This document shows, in pieces, positions 1 through 11,346 of a stretch of 64,000 nucleotides of DNA. Position 1 is the stretch's first letter. Each line of letters starts with the position of its first letter. The translations under genes were made by a program, and so were the position numbers. Below the pieces are notes generated by a model. The model made no database searches, was not told where the DNA came from, and saw only the letters and a program-made list of their open reading frames with translations. Origin of the DNA: Antilocapra americana (taxonomy: Eukaryota; Chordata; Mammalia; Artiodactyla; Antilocapridae); assembly GCA_007570785.1 (NCBI GenBank), contig ML660777.1:8692734-8756733 (forward strand), in the 5' to 3' direction.

Positions 1-306
1 ATGGGAGACAACAAAAGGAACGCAGATGTATAGAATAGACTTGTGGACTTTGTGGATGAGGGTAAGGGTGGGATGAGATGGGAGAAGGGCATTGAAGCAT
101 GTTAATTGTCATGTGTCTAATCAATCGCCAGCCCAGGATTGATGCTCGGGACTGGTGCAGGGAGATTTCCCGGGGGGGAGGGAGGAGGGAGGGGGGACCC
201 GGAGGGGAAGCATATGTAAACCCATGGTGATATCATAACAATGTATGGCTAAAACAATAATTAAAAAAAAAAAAATAAAAAAATTTAAATTAAAAAAAAA
301 AAAAAA
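1..306 (+). mobile_element. L1 LINE 3' end with A-rich tail (ruminant L1 type)
   Basis: This is the 3' untranslated end of a ruminant L1, cut off on the left by the window edge. Visible hallmarks are the stretch ending in a near-tandem G-rich block (about 168-208), the following phrase with a 'catatgtaaaccc' segment, and a final 'ctaaaacaataatt' just before a long A-rich tail (about 262-306). The order and tail match the ruminant L1 3' UTR as I know it. No L1 coding sequence is inside the window, so it cannot be judged whether this is a long or a 5'-truncated copy. The translated 95-codon frame over the antisense of this region is a by-product of the poly-A/poly-T tract. Confidence 0.75.
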
Positions 307-727
307 TCCCCGAATCTTAAGAAATGCTATAGCTAAGGGGAAAACACAGATGCGATTATAAGTAGTTGAAGCTATATTTTGAAAACAAGATTTAAGACTT
401 GTATTCATGGCTAAAAAGAAAAGTTAAAACTAAATGGAAAAGATATTTATATATGCTTGAAGTAATTTTATAGACTCCTACAGCAACCGAAAAGAGAACT
501 CTCATGAATTAAGTTAAATTGTTTTCACATATGGTTTCAAAAGTATTACAGTAAAATAAAAGAACCCATTGGACAAACGGGAAGCAGGAAAAAATTTAAG
601 AATGCCTGAAAGTAGAGAACAAAAATATGACAGCAATGTGACAATTCAGAAGTTATTTTTGCACTAAATTGTCAATGTATTAAGAGTTGATTTATTATAT
701 TCTCATTTCAGTAAATAAGGAGAATCA
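307..727. other. Unique AT-rich sequence
   Basis: No gene, RNA or recognisable repeat is seen between the L1 tail and the next MIR. Confidence 0.6.
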
Positions 728-906
728 GACTACTGAAGTTCAAATCCCAGCTCCGTTCTTCCTTAGCTTTGTGATCTCTAGCTAGTGACTTAATTACTCT
801 GGACTATTTCCTCACCTGTATAATAAAGACTAATTATAAGACCAACCTGAGGATAAATTGAGTTAATACATGCAATGCACTTGGCCTGGCCCACTGTAAA
901 CATTTC
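728..906 (+). mobile_element. MIR SINE, sense
   Basis: An old mammalian-wide SINE (tRNA-derived, mobilised by L2). Recognisable parts in order are 'caaatcccagctc' (740-752), the core '...gtgatctctagctagtgacttaat...', 'tttcctcacctgtataat' and the 3' part 'ttgagttaatacatgcaatgcactt...tggccc', as in MIR consensus. It is diverged and lacks a visible target-site duplication, as expected for its age. Confidence 0.85.
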
Positions 907-2385
907 ACTCATTCCCCCCCATCTCCCTGCATCTCAGTAAGTACATATTCACTCAGGTTGGCATTAGCTAGAATGATCCAATGATCCAAGGAAATAGAGA
1001 TGCCATATTCCCATTTTTGTGCATCTCTCAATATCTATTGTCACACATCGGTGATGTGGCCTGCTGTCCTTCAAATCAGATTGATGTCCTAGGAATGAGA
1101 CCAAGGCACAATCCCATTTTCTTTGTGTTTCAAAGGATGAACTCATACGACTGTGTTTCACTGGTTTCAAATACAATTCCTTGAATTTTGAGATTTCTTT
1201 TCTTTTTTCAAAGGTATTTTATTGAATAAAACCCAGCCCGTTTGTTCCCTGATTGCCATTTCTGAAGTCGCTCAACCAAGACAACATCATCAATCAAGGA
1301 TAGCGTGTGTCAGCAGGGGTCTTCTCTTCTTTTTCTGAAGGCCTATGATGTTTGTTTTTCAACAAAAACTGAACTCTAAGTAAACACAAATTTTTATTTC
1401 CTAGTAAATGTCTTCACATCCAACGGCACCTTTGTTCTCTGAGAATGTCGATTTTATTTTGTTTCCCAAGTTGATAGAAAAAGAAATAAATCGTTTAAAG
1501 AGCACATTTATTTCTTGCCACAAAATGGTCCATGGAAATGGTCAAAATGTTCAGCAAAGCAAGACTTTTGCTAAATAAATGAAAACTTCACAAGCTAAAT
1601 AGTGAATACATGTACACAAGCAGACCCACAAGAAGCAGAAGGAATCGTAAGTCAATCATGCCATCCCTAGATGAAAAGGACTACAAAACAAAAACAGAAA
1701 CAGACTTGGTCTCTGTTTCCCCAAAACTTTAGTTCAAGTTTGTGTTCCTTCTTTTGAAAAAAAAAAAAAAGGAACTTGAAATTCAACATGAAACATGGTT
1801 GTGTTCAAATTCTTTAAATATACCTATTAGTAAAGTTCCAAAAAGATGACTGCGGTAGGTAAACACATGGGAAACAACTCAAGCCCTTCTAATTACTGAT
1901 AGAGTGATACTGTTCCTTATTTTCCATGTTAATTTAACCATTGCTTCTAAGAATGCGAGACAGAAGACACTCAGGTCTCCTATGTTATGCTGCATTTGAC
2001 GCATCACAAACTGTTATTCACACGTCCTTCCAAGCCTCTACAAAGCTGTCTGCGAGTTGAAGTTTTAATGAACACAGTTTAAAGAGTCACAAAATCAAGT
2101 GGAAGGTTGGCAACCATCTGTTGAATTTGTGCTCCATAGATAGACAATCCCCACCATTTAGAAACTGGAGTGGATTGTTTTGCACTGAATGGTGTGAATT
2201 TCCTCTCCAGGCAGTCCAAAAGCACAGATAATGACCACGTTGTACTGGAGAGGCCTGGCCTAAGAGCTCGGAGACCAGGAATAAAATCATACATTGTATT
2301 CCTACTTGAGGAGGTCAACTTGCTTTATGCACACTATCTAATCAATTCTCAAAGCATTCCATTGAAATGAGGGAGAGGCCAGTAC
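907..2385. other. Unique sequence holding a candidate terminal exon
   Basis: No interspersed repeat is recognised. On the minus strand a splice-acceptor-like site, a short open frame and a polyadenylation hexamer are spaced like a last exon; see the separate low-confidence entry. Poly-A at 1758-1771 is a simple tract. Confidence 0.5.
1218..2259 (-). other. Candidate 3' terminal exon (weak)
   Basis: Reading the minus strand, a pyrimidine-leaning run ends in 'ctcttag' (AG at 2261-2260). From 2259 an open frame of 33 codons runs to a TAA at 2160-2158; it includes the segment QYNVVIICAFGLPGEEIH and reads more like a natural protein than translated repeat. About 930 bases downstream is AATAAA (1223-1218), followed by an A-rich run on the minus strand. 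The order acceptor, short coding end, long untranslated region and polyadenylation signal is what a last exon looks like. I recognise no homologue, and chance matches to such short signals are common. The A-rich run after the hexamer could instead mark an old processed retrocopy. Confidence 0.15.
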
Positions 2386-2456
2386 AATATTCGCTTTACA
2401 GATGGATAACCTGAGGCTCCGAAAGGTTAAGCAGTTTGCCAAGGTCACACGAGGCC
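2386..2456 (-). mobile_element. MIR SINE core, antisense
   Basis: The segment 'tttacagatggataacctgaggctc' through 'gttaagcagtttgccaaggtcacac' is the reverse complement of the MIR core (usual form 'acagatgaggaaactgaggc ... gtaacttgcccaaggtcacac'). It is an internal fragment with decayed ends. Confidence 0.8.
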
Positions 2457-4519
2457 ATTTCCACACAACTGCAAATTACCTGGGCCGTGCAGGCAAAGAG
2501 CAACAGACACAGACTTCAGACTACCTTCACTTAAACGAAGGCACAGTACCTGGACAACAACAGAAAAGCAAAGACCGGGCCAGAATTATCCAAAGAAGCT
2601 AGCGCATACGCCCATATTTGCCAGATGATCGACAATTTTCTGTTCAACTTGAAACTGGAAACAGCCAGGCAAGGCAGAGAACAGGAATGAGGTCACAGAT
2701 CTGCTATTTATAGGCTCTCAGCCATCGCACTCAGCTGCTTTTCAGTTAAGGTGAATATAGAATGTAATTTTCTTTTTCCATCTCCATACAGAGAAACTAC
2801 TTTCAGAAAAGGAAATTATAGAATTTAATAATATTTCTTGTGACATGGTGATTTGCTTTGTGAGGGTCTCAGCAACGTTTACCTCGTATTCATCAAGGCT
2901 TATTGACCATAAATAAAAATGCAGTCACATTCTTTCTTGCTCCACAGATTGTTTTGTTTTTTTTTTTTTAAATAAAGCAGTAAAGATTCCATGGGCTTTT
3001 TTTTTATTCCCTCACCTACAAAACATTCATTGAATTTGCAAAGTTGTAACAAAACAGAACACCAGTGTGGACAAGGAAAATACAAGGTGGCCATTTATGA
3101 GGTAAGTGATAGATCTAAAGCAAGCTGACTGGGCTTGTTTGGCTGTAAGAGTTAATTCCTGTGAAAAATACACTTCCGCACACTTCCTTTGGCTGAGAGT
3201 GGTCTGAGGCTGGTTAAGGCTTCAGACTGTGAACAGGGGGCGGCCGGAAGCCCAGAGTTCTTTTGATGTAGATTGAGGCATGACAGTAGCCCCTGTGCTA
3301 AATACCAAGCTTCCTTTCTCTTTTGCATTTCTCCTAAATTGTGAAGAGATCCCTTTAGCCCAAATACACAGATCAGAGTCCCAGTGCACACCACAAGTTG
3401 CAGATAAAAATGCCTCATGTTTTCTGTGACTCACCAACCGTAACCAAAACTAAACCAGCAAGCTGAAACAGAGAACTCTGAATGAGATTCAAGATTAAAA
3501 AGAAAAAGCAATGAAACTAAAAGGAAACTGCCCATGAAGTGTCTCCAAACTTCTCATTTAGAAAGGATTGAAGGAGGATGAGAAACTAAGAACCCAATAC
3601 TTGTCCTCCAGGGAAAAGACTCTGAGCTAAATCCCTGGGAGCCTCGGGCTTCCCAGACAGTCTGGAGTTGCTGCAGATGAGGGTGCCCGGCTCCCAGGAC
3701 CCTGTAGTCGGTGGCCACGTTTACCAGATCAGGGGTTCTTGCCTTGGAGGGTGGGCAACGGTAGCCTGAACTCATCTTGTTCAGCATGCATATTACCAGG
3801 TTCTACCAAAAGTGACATTGATCTAATCAGTGTGACCATCCCAGGAATCTGCAATATAATCACAGCCTCAGATAATCTTAGCAACACACCTGGAGGCTTA
3901 GAAATTGATAATGCCCCCTAGAGAGTGTTTCCAGAACTGTTTACACACACAGAATGCCAGAGGCGTACCTTAAATCCTGCATTTGATGGACATGAGAACT
4001 TGCCTCTTCAAAGGATAAGTATATATAAAAACCTAACAACAAATCTAGAAGAGATCATTTAAAGGCCTCTTTCCACCCATGAAATGAGACAGAGGTTAAA
4101 TTTGTTGAAGTAGTCATAGCTGCAGCTGCCAGTTTGGAATTGACAGTTGACTTTACAGGTAACATTGGGTTAAAAAGACCATTCAGAGACATTTCAGCCC
4201 GACCATCGACCTTTCCTGCATGCACGAGCTGATTCTATAGATGCAGATCTGACTGTGTGCCCATGTGGTTTCTTCCACTGACCACTGTCTTCCGTGCCTC
4301 AGCCCTCCCCCACCTCACCATATGCCAGTCTTTCTTCCTGTGCCCTCACTGTTCCCTTTGTCTCATTTGACAGCCCCCCTTTGTCCTCCTTTTCTCATCA
4401 TCCAGCTTTTGTCGACACATAAAGCTTACAAAGAGGACTGCTCACTGGTGAGACTGTTGACCAGTTTACGGAGAAAGGAATGAGAATCAGCAAAATAATA
4501 ACTCAACATTTGTTAACCT
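2457..4519. other. Unique sequence, no gene recognised
   Basis: Contains T tracts near 2951-2970 and 2997-3007 and several short open frames (the longest 88 codons antisense at 3152-3418) without recognisable domains. Nothing supports a gene. Confidence 0.5.
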
Positions 4520-4700
4520 TTGAGAATTTACAAAGCAGACTCACACTGTGTCATCTGACTTTTACAAAACAAGCAAAAATAGCAACAACAACAACAGACC
4601 AACAACAGAAGTGGTATTATTACGCCCAACGGATGCACTGACATTGAGAGGATAAGTGACCTGTTCTAGACCTCATTACTGGTAAAACATCCAGCTTTAG
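4520..4700 (-). mobile_element. MIR-like relic, antisense
   Basis: The order 'tttacaaagcagactcacactgtgtcatctgac', 'gtggtattattacgccc' and 'gagaggataagtgacctgttctag' parallels the antisense MIR (threshold '...tactattattatcccc...gagaggttaagtgacttgccc'). It is heavily diverged, so the family call is moderate. An (aac)n-like run at 4582-4598 lies inside it. Confidence 0.55.
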
Positions 4701-5040
4701 TTACATTGCTCTTTCCCCAGACCATTTGAAAGAAGGACTCCTAAAACTACTCAGATTTTTGATATTATTGAAGTGTTTCAGTTTGAAACTCAGGTTAAAA
4801 AAAAAAAAGATTATATAAAACCACTGGACTGTAAACAGGAGTCAATTTATCCTGAGGTGATTTATCCAGGTGTGAAGAAAAGCACTTTTTGCATTTTCCT
4901 AGAAAGGGGACAAAAAATCTGGGGGGTCTTCCAGCTCAGTCCCATGCATCTTTGAATATTTTAAAGTTGATCATTCCAATCAACAAAAGAATAATACTCA
5001 ACCATCCACCCTGTTTATTTGTTTAAAAAATGTTGAATTA
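4701..5040. other. Unique AT-rich sequence
   Basis: No repeat, gene or RNA recognised; a 10-base A run lies at 4799-4808. Confidence 0.5.
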
Positions 5041-5108
5041 GCTGAAATATACCACAGAATGACATGTTGACAAAGCTGAAATATACCACAGAATGATATG
5101 TTGACAAA
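5041..5108 (+). repeat. 34-bp direct tandem duplication
   Basis: Two adjacent 34-bp units, 5041-5074 and 5075-5108, both beginning 'gctgaaatataccacagaat' and ending 'atgttgacaaa'. They differ at a single position (gacatg versus gatatg). No other copy is seen in the window, so this is a local duplication and not a satellite. Confidence 0.97.
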
Positions 5109-5425
5109 ATTCTCCAGTTAAATTAGTCAATGTACTAAAAGCAACAACTGAGAACCTAGTATGTGTAGGCAAGCACCCCATATAGGTTATGGGAACAATC
5201 ACTTGAGAAGGCCAATTTTCTAAGTTATCTAATAAGCTGGATCAAATCAATGAGACAACAATGAACTCTCTGCTACTTTAGAACGTGTAGATACAATATT
5301 TGAGGCCCAGAAGAATTCCCAAATTGCAATGCTACTCTTACAGCAGGAAATAACTAATTCAAAATGAAAAAAGCTAATCAACTCTCAAGCACTGTATTGT
5401 CCTCCAGATAGTGTAAAATATCCTT
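5109..5425. other. Unique sequence
   Basis: Nothing recognised apart from the left flank of the following SINE. Confidence 0.5.
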
Positions 5426-5630
5426 GCATGCTCAGTTGCTGAGTCATGTTCAACCCTTTTCAACCCCATGGATTGTAGCCCACCAGGCTCCTCTGTCCTT
5501 GGGATTATCCAGGCAAGAATTCTGGAGTGGGTTGCCATTTCCTCCTCCAGGGGATCTTCCTGACCCAGGGATCAAACCCATGCCTCCTGCATTGGCAGGC
5601 AAGTTTTTACCACTGTGGCACCTGGAGCCA
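5426..5630 (-). mobile_element. Bov-tA SINE, antisense
   Basis: Reverse complement of the ruminant Bov-tA SINE: 'ctcagttgctgagtcatg', 'caccaggctcctctgtcc', 'ggagtgggttgccatttcct', 'ggggatcttcctgaccc', and the tRNA-like head antisense 'atcaaacccatgcctcctgc'. Imperfect duplications flank it: 'aatatccttgc' (5417-5427) and 'aacatccttac' (5632-5642). The 80- and 65-codon frames here are translated SINE. Confidence 0.93.
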
Positions 5631-6634
5631 AAACATCCTTACCATCATTTTAAGCAAATATTATGAGGTTATTTTTAAAACATCCCCTGCAGAGCAGTTA
5701 CAAGCTATGTTGAAGTGGCCTTAGAGAAGGAGAAAAGAACTTGGTGCAATTTTAATTTGCATCCCTTATTGCCAGAGTGTTAAAACTTTGAATTTGCTAA
5801 AGATGTGACTTCAAGCAGTCAAGAAATAGTATCTCCTTAAAAGCAAGGGGCAGAAACGTTCATCAGGAGATCATGCTTTAAAGTTAGAATTTTATCTTCT
5901 GTGTCTCCAAAGGGAGACTCACATCTCACATGGTTGATATTTTTTCTGGTTCAAAGTACACTCTAACCTTCTCTGAAGCCAATGCTTAAGGGTGAGGCAG
6001 TCATCTCATTCGTCTGCTATGGGCAGTAAGGATGCTGAACACTCAGCAGTACATGGATAATTCCTACTTAGGGAGGTCAAGAGAAGCACTAGCTGAAAGT
6101 CTGAGAGAAAGATTTGACCCAAAGGAGAGACTTAATGACAGATCAGTGATGTAGACACTAAATGAACTTTGTTTGGATTTTATACACAGAGGATGCTAAG
6201 TAAGGATTCATGGAAACATAGAGAAATTAGTCTGTGTAATGTAGCTTGCCCCGACATTCTCATCTAAGACCCCACCTGCATGTTCTGGAAGGTGATAATA
6301 CTCAGAGATGTGCCATCTAGATTTTTTTCTAAAATAAAACACAGAAAGGTCCAGAATGTCCACATATAAGTCCAGATTTATCTAACTTTTCCGTTGAACT
6401 TACATGGCTCATAAAAATGGCCATTCTCCTGTGCTCTGGGGCCCCATCACACATACTTCTCTAAAGACTGGTAATACTAGCTTATAAGAATTTGGTAAGA
6501 AGTTATCAGAGAGTGAAGTCATTCCTAGTCACAGATTGTCTTTGTTCTTCATCTCTAAACTGTCTTCACTGCAGACATTCCTTCGGTGTTCCCTCAACTA
6601 CCAAGCACCCAAGATCTGATCTCTTCTTACAGGT
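5631..6634. other. Unique sequence
   Basis: About one kilobase with no recognised repeat or gene. Confidence 0.5.
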
Positions 6635-6759
6635 TTCTTTTTTTTTTTTTTGGCCATTCCCCATAGCATGTAGGAACTTGATTCGCCAACCAGGCTTCGA
6701 ATAAAAAAGCCCTGCATTGGAAGGCAGAGTCTTGACCACTGAACCATTGGAAAATTCCT
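6635..6759 (-). mobile_element. CHR SINE (tRNA-Glu type), antisense
   Basis: The run of T followed by 'tggccattccccatagcatgt', 'gattcgccaaccaggcttcg' and 'gagtcttgaccactgaacca' is the reverse complement of the CHR SINE, whose sense form has a tRNA-Glu-like head, a body ending in 'gcatgtgggatc...' and an A tail. This family is restricted to Cetacea, hippos and ruminants, which supports the taxonomic call. The head is diverged ('ttcgaataaa' replaces the usual B-box region), so it is an old copy. Confidence 0.88.
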
Positions 6760-6925
6760 CAAAACTTGATTTCTGACCTAACATTCCTGCTTGCAAAAAA
6801 AAAAAAAAACCAGAAAAACTGATTGCATAAAATGAGTTTCCACTAGGTAATTTATATCTTAATATATTCTCCACACAGGAACTTGTAGAATGATTACACT
6901 AATGTCAGAATTAAGGCATTTGCCA

Positions 6926-9069
6926 CAGTTCAGTTCAGTCGCTCAGTCATGTCTGACTCTTGCGACCCCATGGACTGCAGCACCCAGGCCACCCTATCCA
7001 TCACCAACTCCCAGAGTTTACCCAGACTCATGTTCATTGAGTCAGTGATGCCATCCAACCATCTCATCTTCTGATGTTCCCTTTTGCTTCTACCCTCAAT
7101 CTTGCCCAGCATCAGTGTCTTTGTAAATGAGTCAGCTCTTCACATGTGTATTGGCCAAGGTATTGGAGTTTCAGCTTCAACATCAGTCCTTTCAATGAAC
7201 ACCCAGGACTGATCTCCTCCAGGATGGACTGGTTGATCTTCTTGCAGTCCAAGGGACTATTCAGAGTCTCCTTCAACACCACAGTTCAAAACATCAATTC
7301 TTCAGTGCTCAGTTTTCTTTATAGTCCAACTCTCACATCTACACATGACTACTGGAAAAAGCATAGCCTTGACTAGGCAGACCTTCTTTGGCAAAGTAAT
7401 GTGTCTGCTTTTTAATATGCTGTCTAGGTTGGTCATTACTTTCTTTCCAAGAAGTAAGCATCTTTTAATTTTGTGGCTGCAATCACCATCTACAGTGATT
7501 TGGGAGACCAAAAAAATAAAGTCAGCCACTGTTTCCACTGTTTCCCCATCTATTTCCCATGAAGTGATGGGACCAGATGCCATGATCTTAGTTTTCTGAA
7601 TGTTGAGCTTTAAGCCAACTTTCTGACTCTCCTCATTCACTTCATCAAGAAGCTCTTTAGTTCTTGTTCACTTTCTACCATAAGGGTGCTGTCATCTGCA
7701 TATCTGAGGTTATTGATATTTCACCTGGAAATCTTGATTCTAGCTTGTTCTTCCTCCAGCTCAGGAATTCTCATGATGTACTCTGCATAGAAGTTAAATA
7801 AGCAGGGTGACAATATACAGCCTTGATGCACTCCTTTTCTTATTTGGAGCCAGTCTGTTGTTCCATGTCCAGTTCTAACTGTTGCTTCCTGACCTGCATA
7901 CAGGTTTCTCAAGAGGCAGGTCAGGTGGTCTGGTATTCCCATTTCTTTCAGAATTTTCCACAGTTTATTGTGATCCACACAGTCAAAGGTTTTGGCAAGT
8001 CAATAAAGCAGAAATATATATTTTTCTGAAATTCTCTTGCCATTTCTATGATACAGCAGATGTTGGCAATTTGATCTCTGGTTCCTCTGCCTTTTCCAAA
8101 ACCAGCTTGAACAACTGGAAGTTCATGGTTCACGTATTGCTGAAGCCTGGCTTGGAGAATTTTAAGCATTACTTTACTAGTGAGCGAGATGAGTGCAATT
8201 GTGCGGTAGTTTGAGCATTCTTTGGCATTGCCTTTCTTTGGGATTGAAATGAAAACTGACCTTTTCTTGTCCTGTGGCCACTGTTCGGTTTTCCAAAATT
8301 GCTGGCATATTGAGTGCAGCACTTTCACAACACTATCTTTTAGGATTTGAAATAGTTCAACTGGAATTCCATCAGCTCCACTAGCTTTGTTCATAGTGAT
8401 GCTTCCTAAAGCCCACTTGACTTCACATTCCAGGATGTCTGGCTCTAGGTAAGTGGTCACACCATCGTGACTGTCTGGGTCATGAAGATCTCTTTTGTAC
8501 AGTTCTTCTATGTATTCTTGCCACCTCTTCTTAATATCTTCTGCTTCTGTTAGATCCATACCACTTCTGTCCTTTATTGTGCCCATCTTTGCAAGAAATT
8601 TTCCCCTGGTATCTCTAATTTTCTTGAAGAGATCTATAATCTTTCCCATTCTATTGTTTTCTTCTATTTTTTTTCATGGATCACTGAGGAAGGCTTTCTT
8701 ATCTCTCCTTGCTATTCTTTGGAACTCCACATTCAAATGGGTATACCTTTCCTTTTCTCCTTTGCTTTCTGCTTCTCTTCTTTTCACAGCTATTTGTAAG
8801 GTCTCCTCAGACAGCCATTTTGCTTTTCTACATTTCTTTTTCTTGGGGGTGGTCTTGCTCCCTGTCTCCTGTACAATGTCATGAACCTCTATCCATAGTT
8901 CATCAGGCACTCTGTCTATCAGATCTAGTCCCTCAAATCTACTTCTCACTTCCACCGTATAATCATAAGGGATTTGATTTAGGTCATACCTGAATGGTCT
9001 AGTGGTTTTCCCGACTTTCTTCAATTTAAGTCTGAATTTGCAATAAGGATTTCATGATCTGAGCCACAG
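6926..9069 (-). mobile_element. BovB LINE (RTE clade), 5'-truncated, antisense, 2.1 kb
   Basis: The left end is the antisense of the BovB 3' terminus ('cagttcagttcagtcgctcag'), which has no poly-A tail. The right end stops inside the endonuclease region just after the antisense of the conserved Ser-Asp-His catalytic block ('atgatctgagcca', about 9052-9065). The copy therefore lacks the front of the element and was inserted as a truncated product. Between these ends the order is endonuclease C-terminus, connecting region, reverse transcriptase with YADD (about 7690-7710) and the C-terminal region. It shares all regions with the sense copy at 56.2-58.5 kb. Confidence 0.97.
6930..9063 (-). pseudogene. 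BovB endonuclease/reverse-transcriptase ORF remnant
   Basis: The coding remains read right to left in several frames: endonuclease end and linker (9024-8674), linker plus the front of the reverse transcriptase (8649-7948), the MDHNKLWKILKEMG block with SPCLFN (7978-7721), the QKTKIMASG block (7640-7302) and the C-terminus (7112-6930). YADD survives but in a separate frame. A frame change falls at RT motif A, where the DNA reads 'gacttgccaaa' on the minus strand (about 7991-8005) in place of a Tyr-Ala-Lys-coding form, so the open frame runs off at 7948. Not a functional gene. Confidence 0.95.
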
Positions 9070-10811
9070 GCTGTTTACAATTTTAAAGATTTTCATTGAG
9101 CTTCTCAAATACTACTATACAATAGGTGAACAACATCATATTCTAATTAGCCTTGAATGTGAGTGTAGGTCAAGAACTACTTAAGATTCCATAGGTAGCT
9201 CTACAGTGAAAAATGTATTAGTAAAGAAGGCAAGACGCCATGCCTTGCTCTTTTGGTTACTGAGGCAAATAACTTACTGTGAAATTGTTTTAGAGAAAAA
9301 TAAATATAATATCCCAGAAGTCAACAAAATGTTTCAATAAGTAAAGTAATACACAATGATTCAGTTAATTCAGTTCTTATACTTCAGAGAAGTCCTATAA
9401 TTTGAACAAAAGATGATGAAATATTTGAAACTCAAAATCAAGTATCTTTTAATTGATCCAATATATATTTAATGCTTCACTTCACTTCTTCTTGTGGACA
9501 CAACAAGGGAACACTTAGTAGACTGTGATTTGAGACAGTTGTTGAAAGTTCCCTCCAGGGTGGTCATACTATATAAACACTGCTAGTACTCTGAGAGAAC
9601 ATTTAATGTACTGTATCTAGGTTTTAATTGTTCTGCCCTGGCAATTCCCTGGGGAATCACAAAGAAAACAAGAAACAAAGAGAAATGCTGATTCTTGTGG
9701 GGGACCAAGTATGTATATGTGGGTTTGCATTAATGTTTGCATATAGTGTAAACACATAGATATGAGGGTGACTGTATTATCACATCTGAAATCTCTTGGT
9801 TCACTTAAAAGCCCAGAAATGATCAGGTTGAGCTCACAGTCTTGATGAATATTCTCTATACTATGGGGGTCCATCAGAATTTCTCCATTTGGTCAAAGAG
9901 GAGGCCATAAACTATATCAACTTACATACATAGGTAGCCTGGAGAATAGGAATGCTTGGGGACAGATCTAATACTGCTTTGCTTTATACATATTTTTGAA
10001 TTGCAATGTTTTATATGTAATTTAAAAGCTATCTAAAATATACAATATGAACAAAAAAGTGTCATAAATTGAGATGGCAAGTATATTCACTTTTTTACAT
10101 TAACCTTGCAAATATATTTGATCTTCTTCTTAGTACAGCACTATTAGGCTACCTTTCCTGCTGAATAAGAGAGAAAAAGAAAAAAAAAGAATTTACTATT
10201 ATGTGAATAAAATTTACAAACATTTTCACACTGTATTTATGATGGATTTTTTAAGGATATTATTATATTCTGCAAATAAACTTTTATACATTCAGAATAA
10301 ATCAATGGAGAAAGTAACTAATACCAAGACAATGCTCAGGAAGCATACTGAAGTACCAAAAAATTCTTGTAAAATGTAGAAAGAAGTGTAACAACAAAGG
10401 TAAAATTAGCAATTTTGTTCATTTTCTAAATACTTGCCCTAAAATGACATGTATTCACTGTTCATAAACTAAATTTTCCTTGAATAATCAGCAAATTTAT
10501 ATGTAATGCAAATTTGATCATTTCGCAATAACTATTTAACAGATTATATGCTGTCTTTATTAGTAAATTCTTAGCACACTAAATGCATTATTAGACAAGT
10601 TTTTTTAAAGTTAGTGGAAAGCTTGTAAAAAAATATCTATATTGAGAACTCTGAAATTAGTTCATATATAAATGAACGTAAAGATAGAAAGTGAATGATA
10701 CACAATCAGGAAAGCTATGTTTGGTACTAGAAAGTGAAAGCCAAACCTAACTGAAACTTCCTAAAAATATAAAGATAAAGGAGAAGAACACACTGCTAAA
10801 AAGTTATTTCT
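9070..10811. other. Unique AT-rich sequence
   Basis: About 1.7 kb of low-GC DNA. An 85-codon antisense frame (9617-9874) has no recognisable domain. No repeat recognised. Confidence 0.5.
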
Positions 10812-10825
10812 GGCTTCCCAGGTGG
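10812..10825 (+). mobile_element. Bov-tA2 SINE, 5' piece (split by BOV-A2)
   Basis: 'ggcttcccaggtgg' is the start of a Bov-tA2. The rest of the same element resumes at 11138 after the inserted BOV-A2, so both pieces are one interrupted SINE. Confidence 0.88.
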
Positions 10826-11137
10826 TGCTTCCCTGGTAGCTCAGCTGGTAAAGAATCCACCTGCAATGCAGGAGACCCTGGCACAATTACTGAGTCGGGA
10901 AGATCCACTGCAGAAGGGATAGGATACCCACTCAAGTATTCTTGGGCTTCCCTTGTGACTCAGCTGGTAAAGCATCGCCTGCAATGTGGAAGACCTGGGT
11001 TTGATCTCTGGGTTGGGAAGATACCCTGGAGAAGGAAACGGCTATCCACTCCAGTATTCTGGCCTGGAGAATTCCAGGGACTGTATAGTCCATGGGGTCA
11101 CAGTCAGACACGACTGAGCCACTTTCAGCTTCAGTTT
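10826..11137 (+). mobile_element. BOV-A2 dimeric SINE, inserted in Bov-tA2
   Basis: Two head units are visible: 'ttccctggtagctcagctgg' near 10829 and 'cttcccttgtgactcagctg' near 10949, joined by 'ccactcaagtattcttgggc', the normal BOV-A2 junction. The end is 'ctgagccactttcagcttcag'. The 7-bp sequence 'caggtgg' sits on both sides (10819-10825 and 11138-11144); it belongs to the host Bov-tA2 and was duplicated on insertion. Size 312 bp, close to full length. Confidence 0.93.
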
Positions 11138-11346
11138 CAGGTGGCACTAGTAGTAAAGAACCCCCCAAAACAGGAGACATAAGAGACAACGGGCTCAATC
11201 TCGGTATCAGGAAGATCTCCTGGAAGAGGACATGGCAACCCACTCTAGTATTCTGGCCAGGAGAATCCTATGGACAGAGGAGCCTGGCAGGCTACAGTTC
11301 ATAGGGCTGCAAAGAGTTGGACATCACTGAAGTGACTTAGCACAGA
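11138..11346 (+). mobile_element. Bov-tA2 SINE, 3' piece
   Basis: Continues the element begun at 10812: 'caggtggcactagtagtaaagaa', 'ggcaacccactctagtattc', 'ggagcctggcaggctacag', 'gcaaagagttggacatcact'. Flanks of the whole composite are similar ('aaaaagttattt' before 10812 and 'aaaaaaattattt' after), a likely imperfect target-site duplication. Confidence 0.93.

Noticed and set aside
7948..8649. 233-codon minus-strand frame as a gene
   Set aside because: BovB linker and the front of the reverse transcriptase; frame is lost at motif A.
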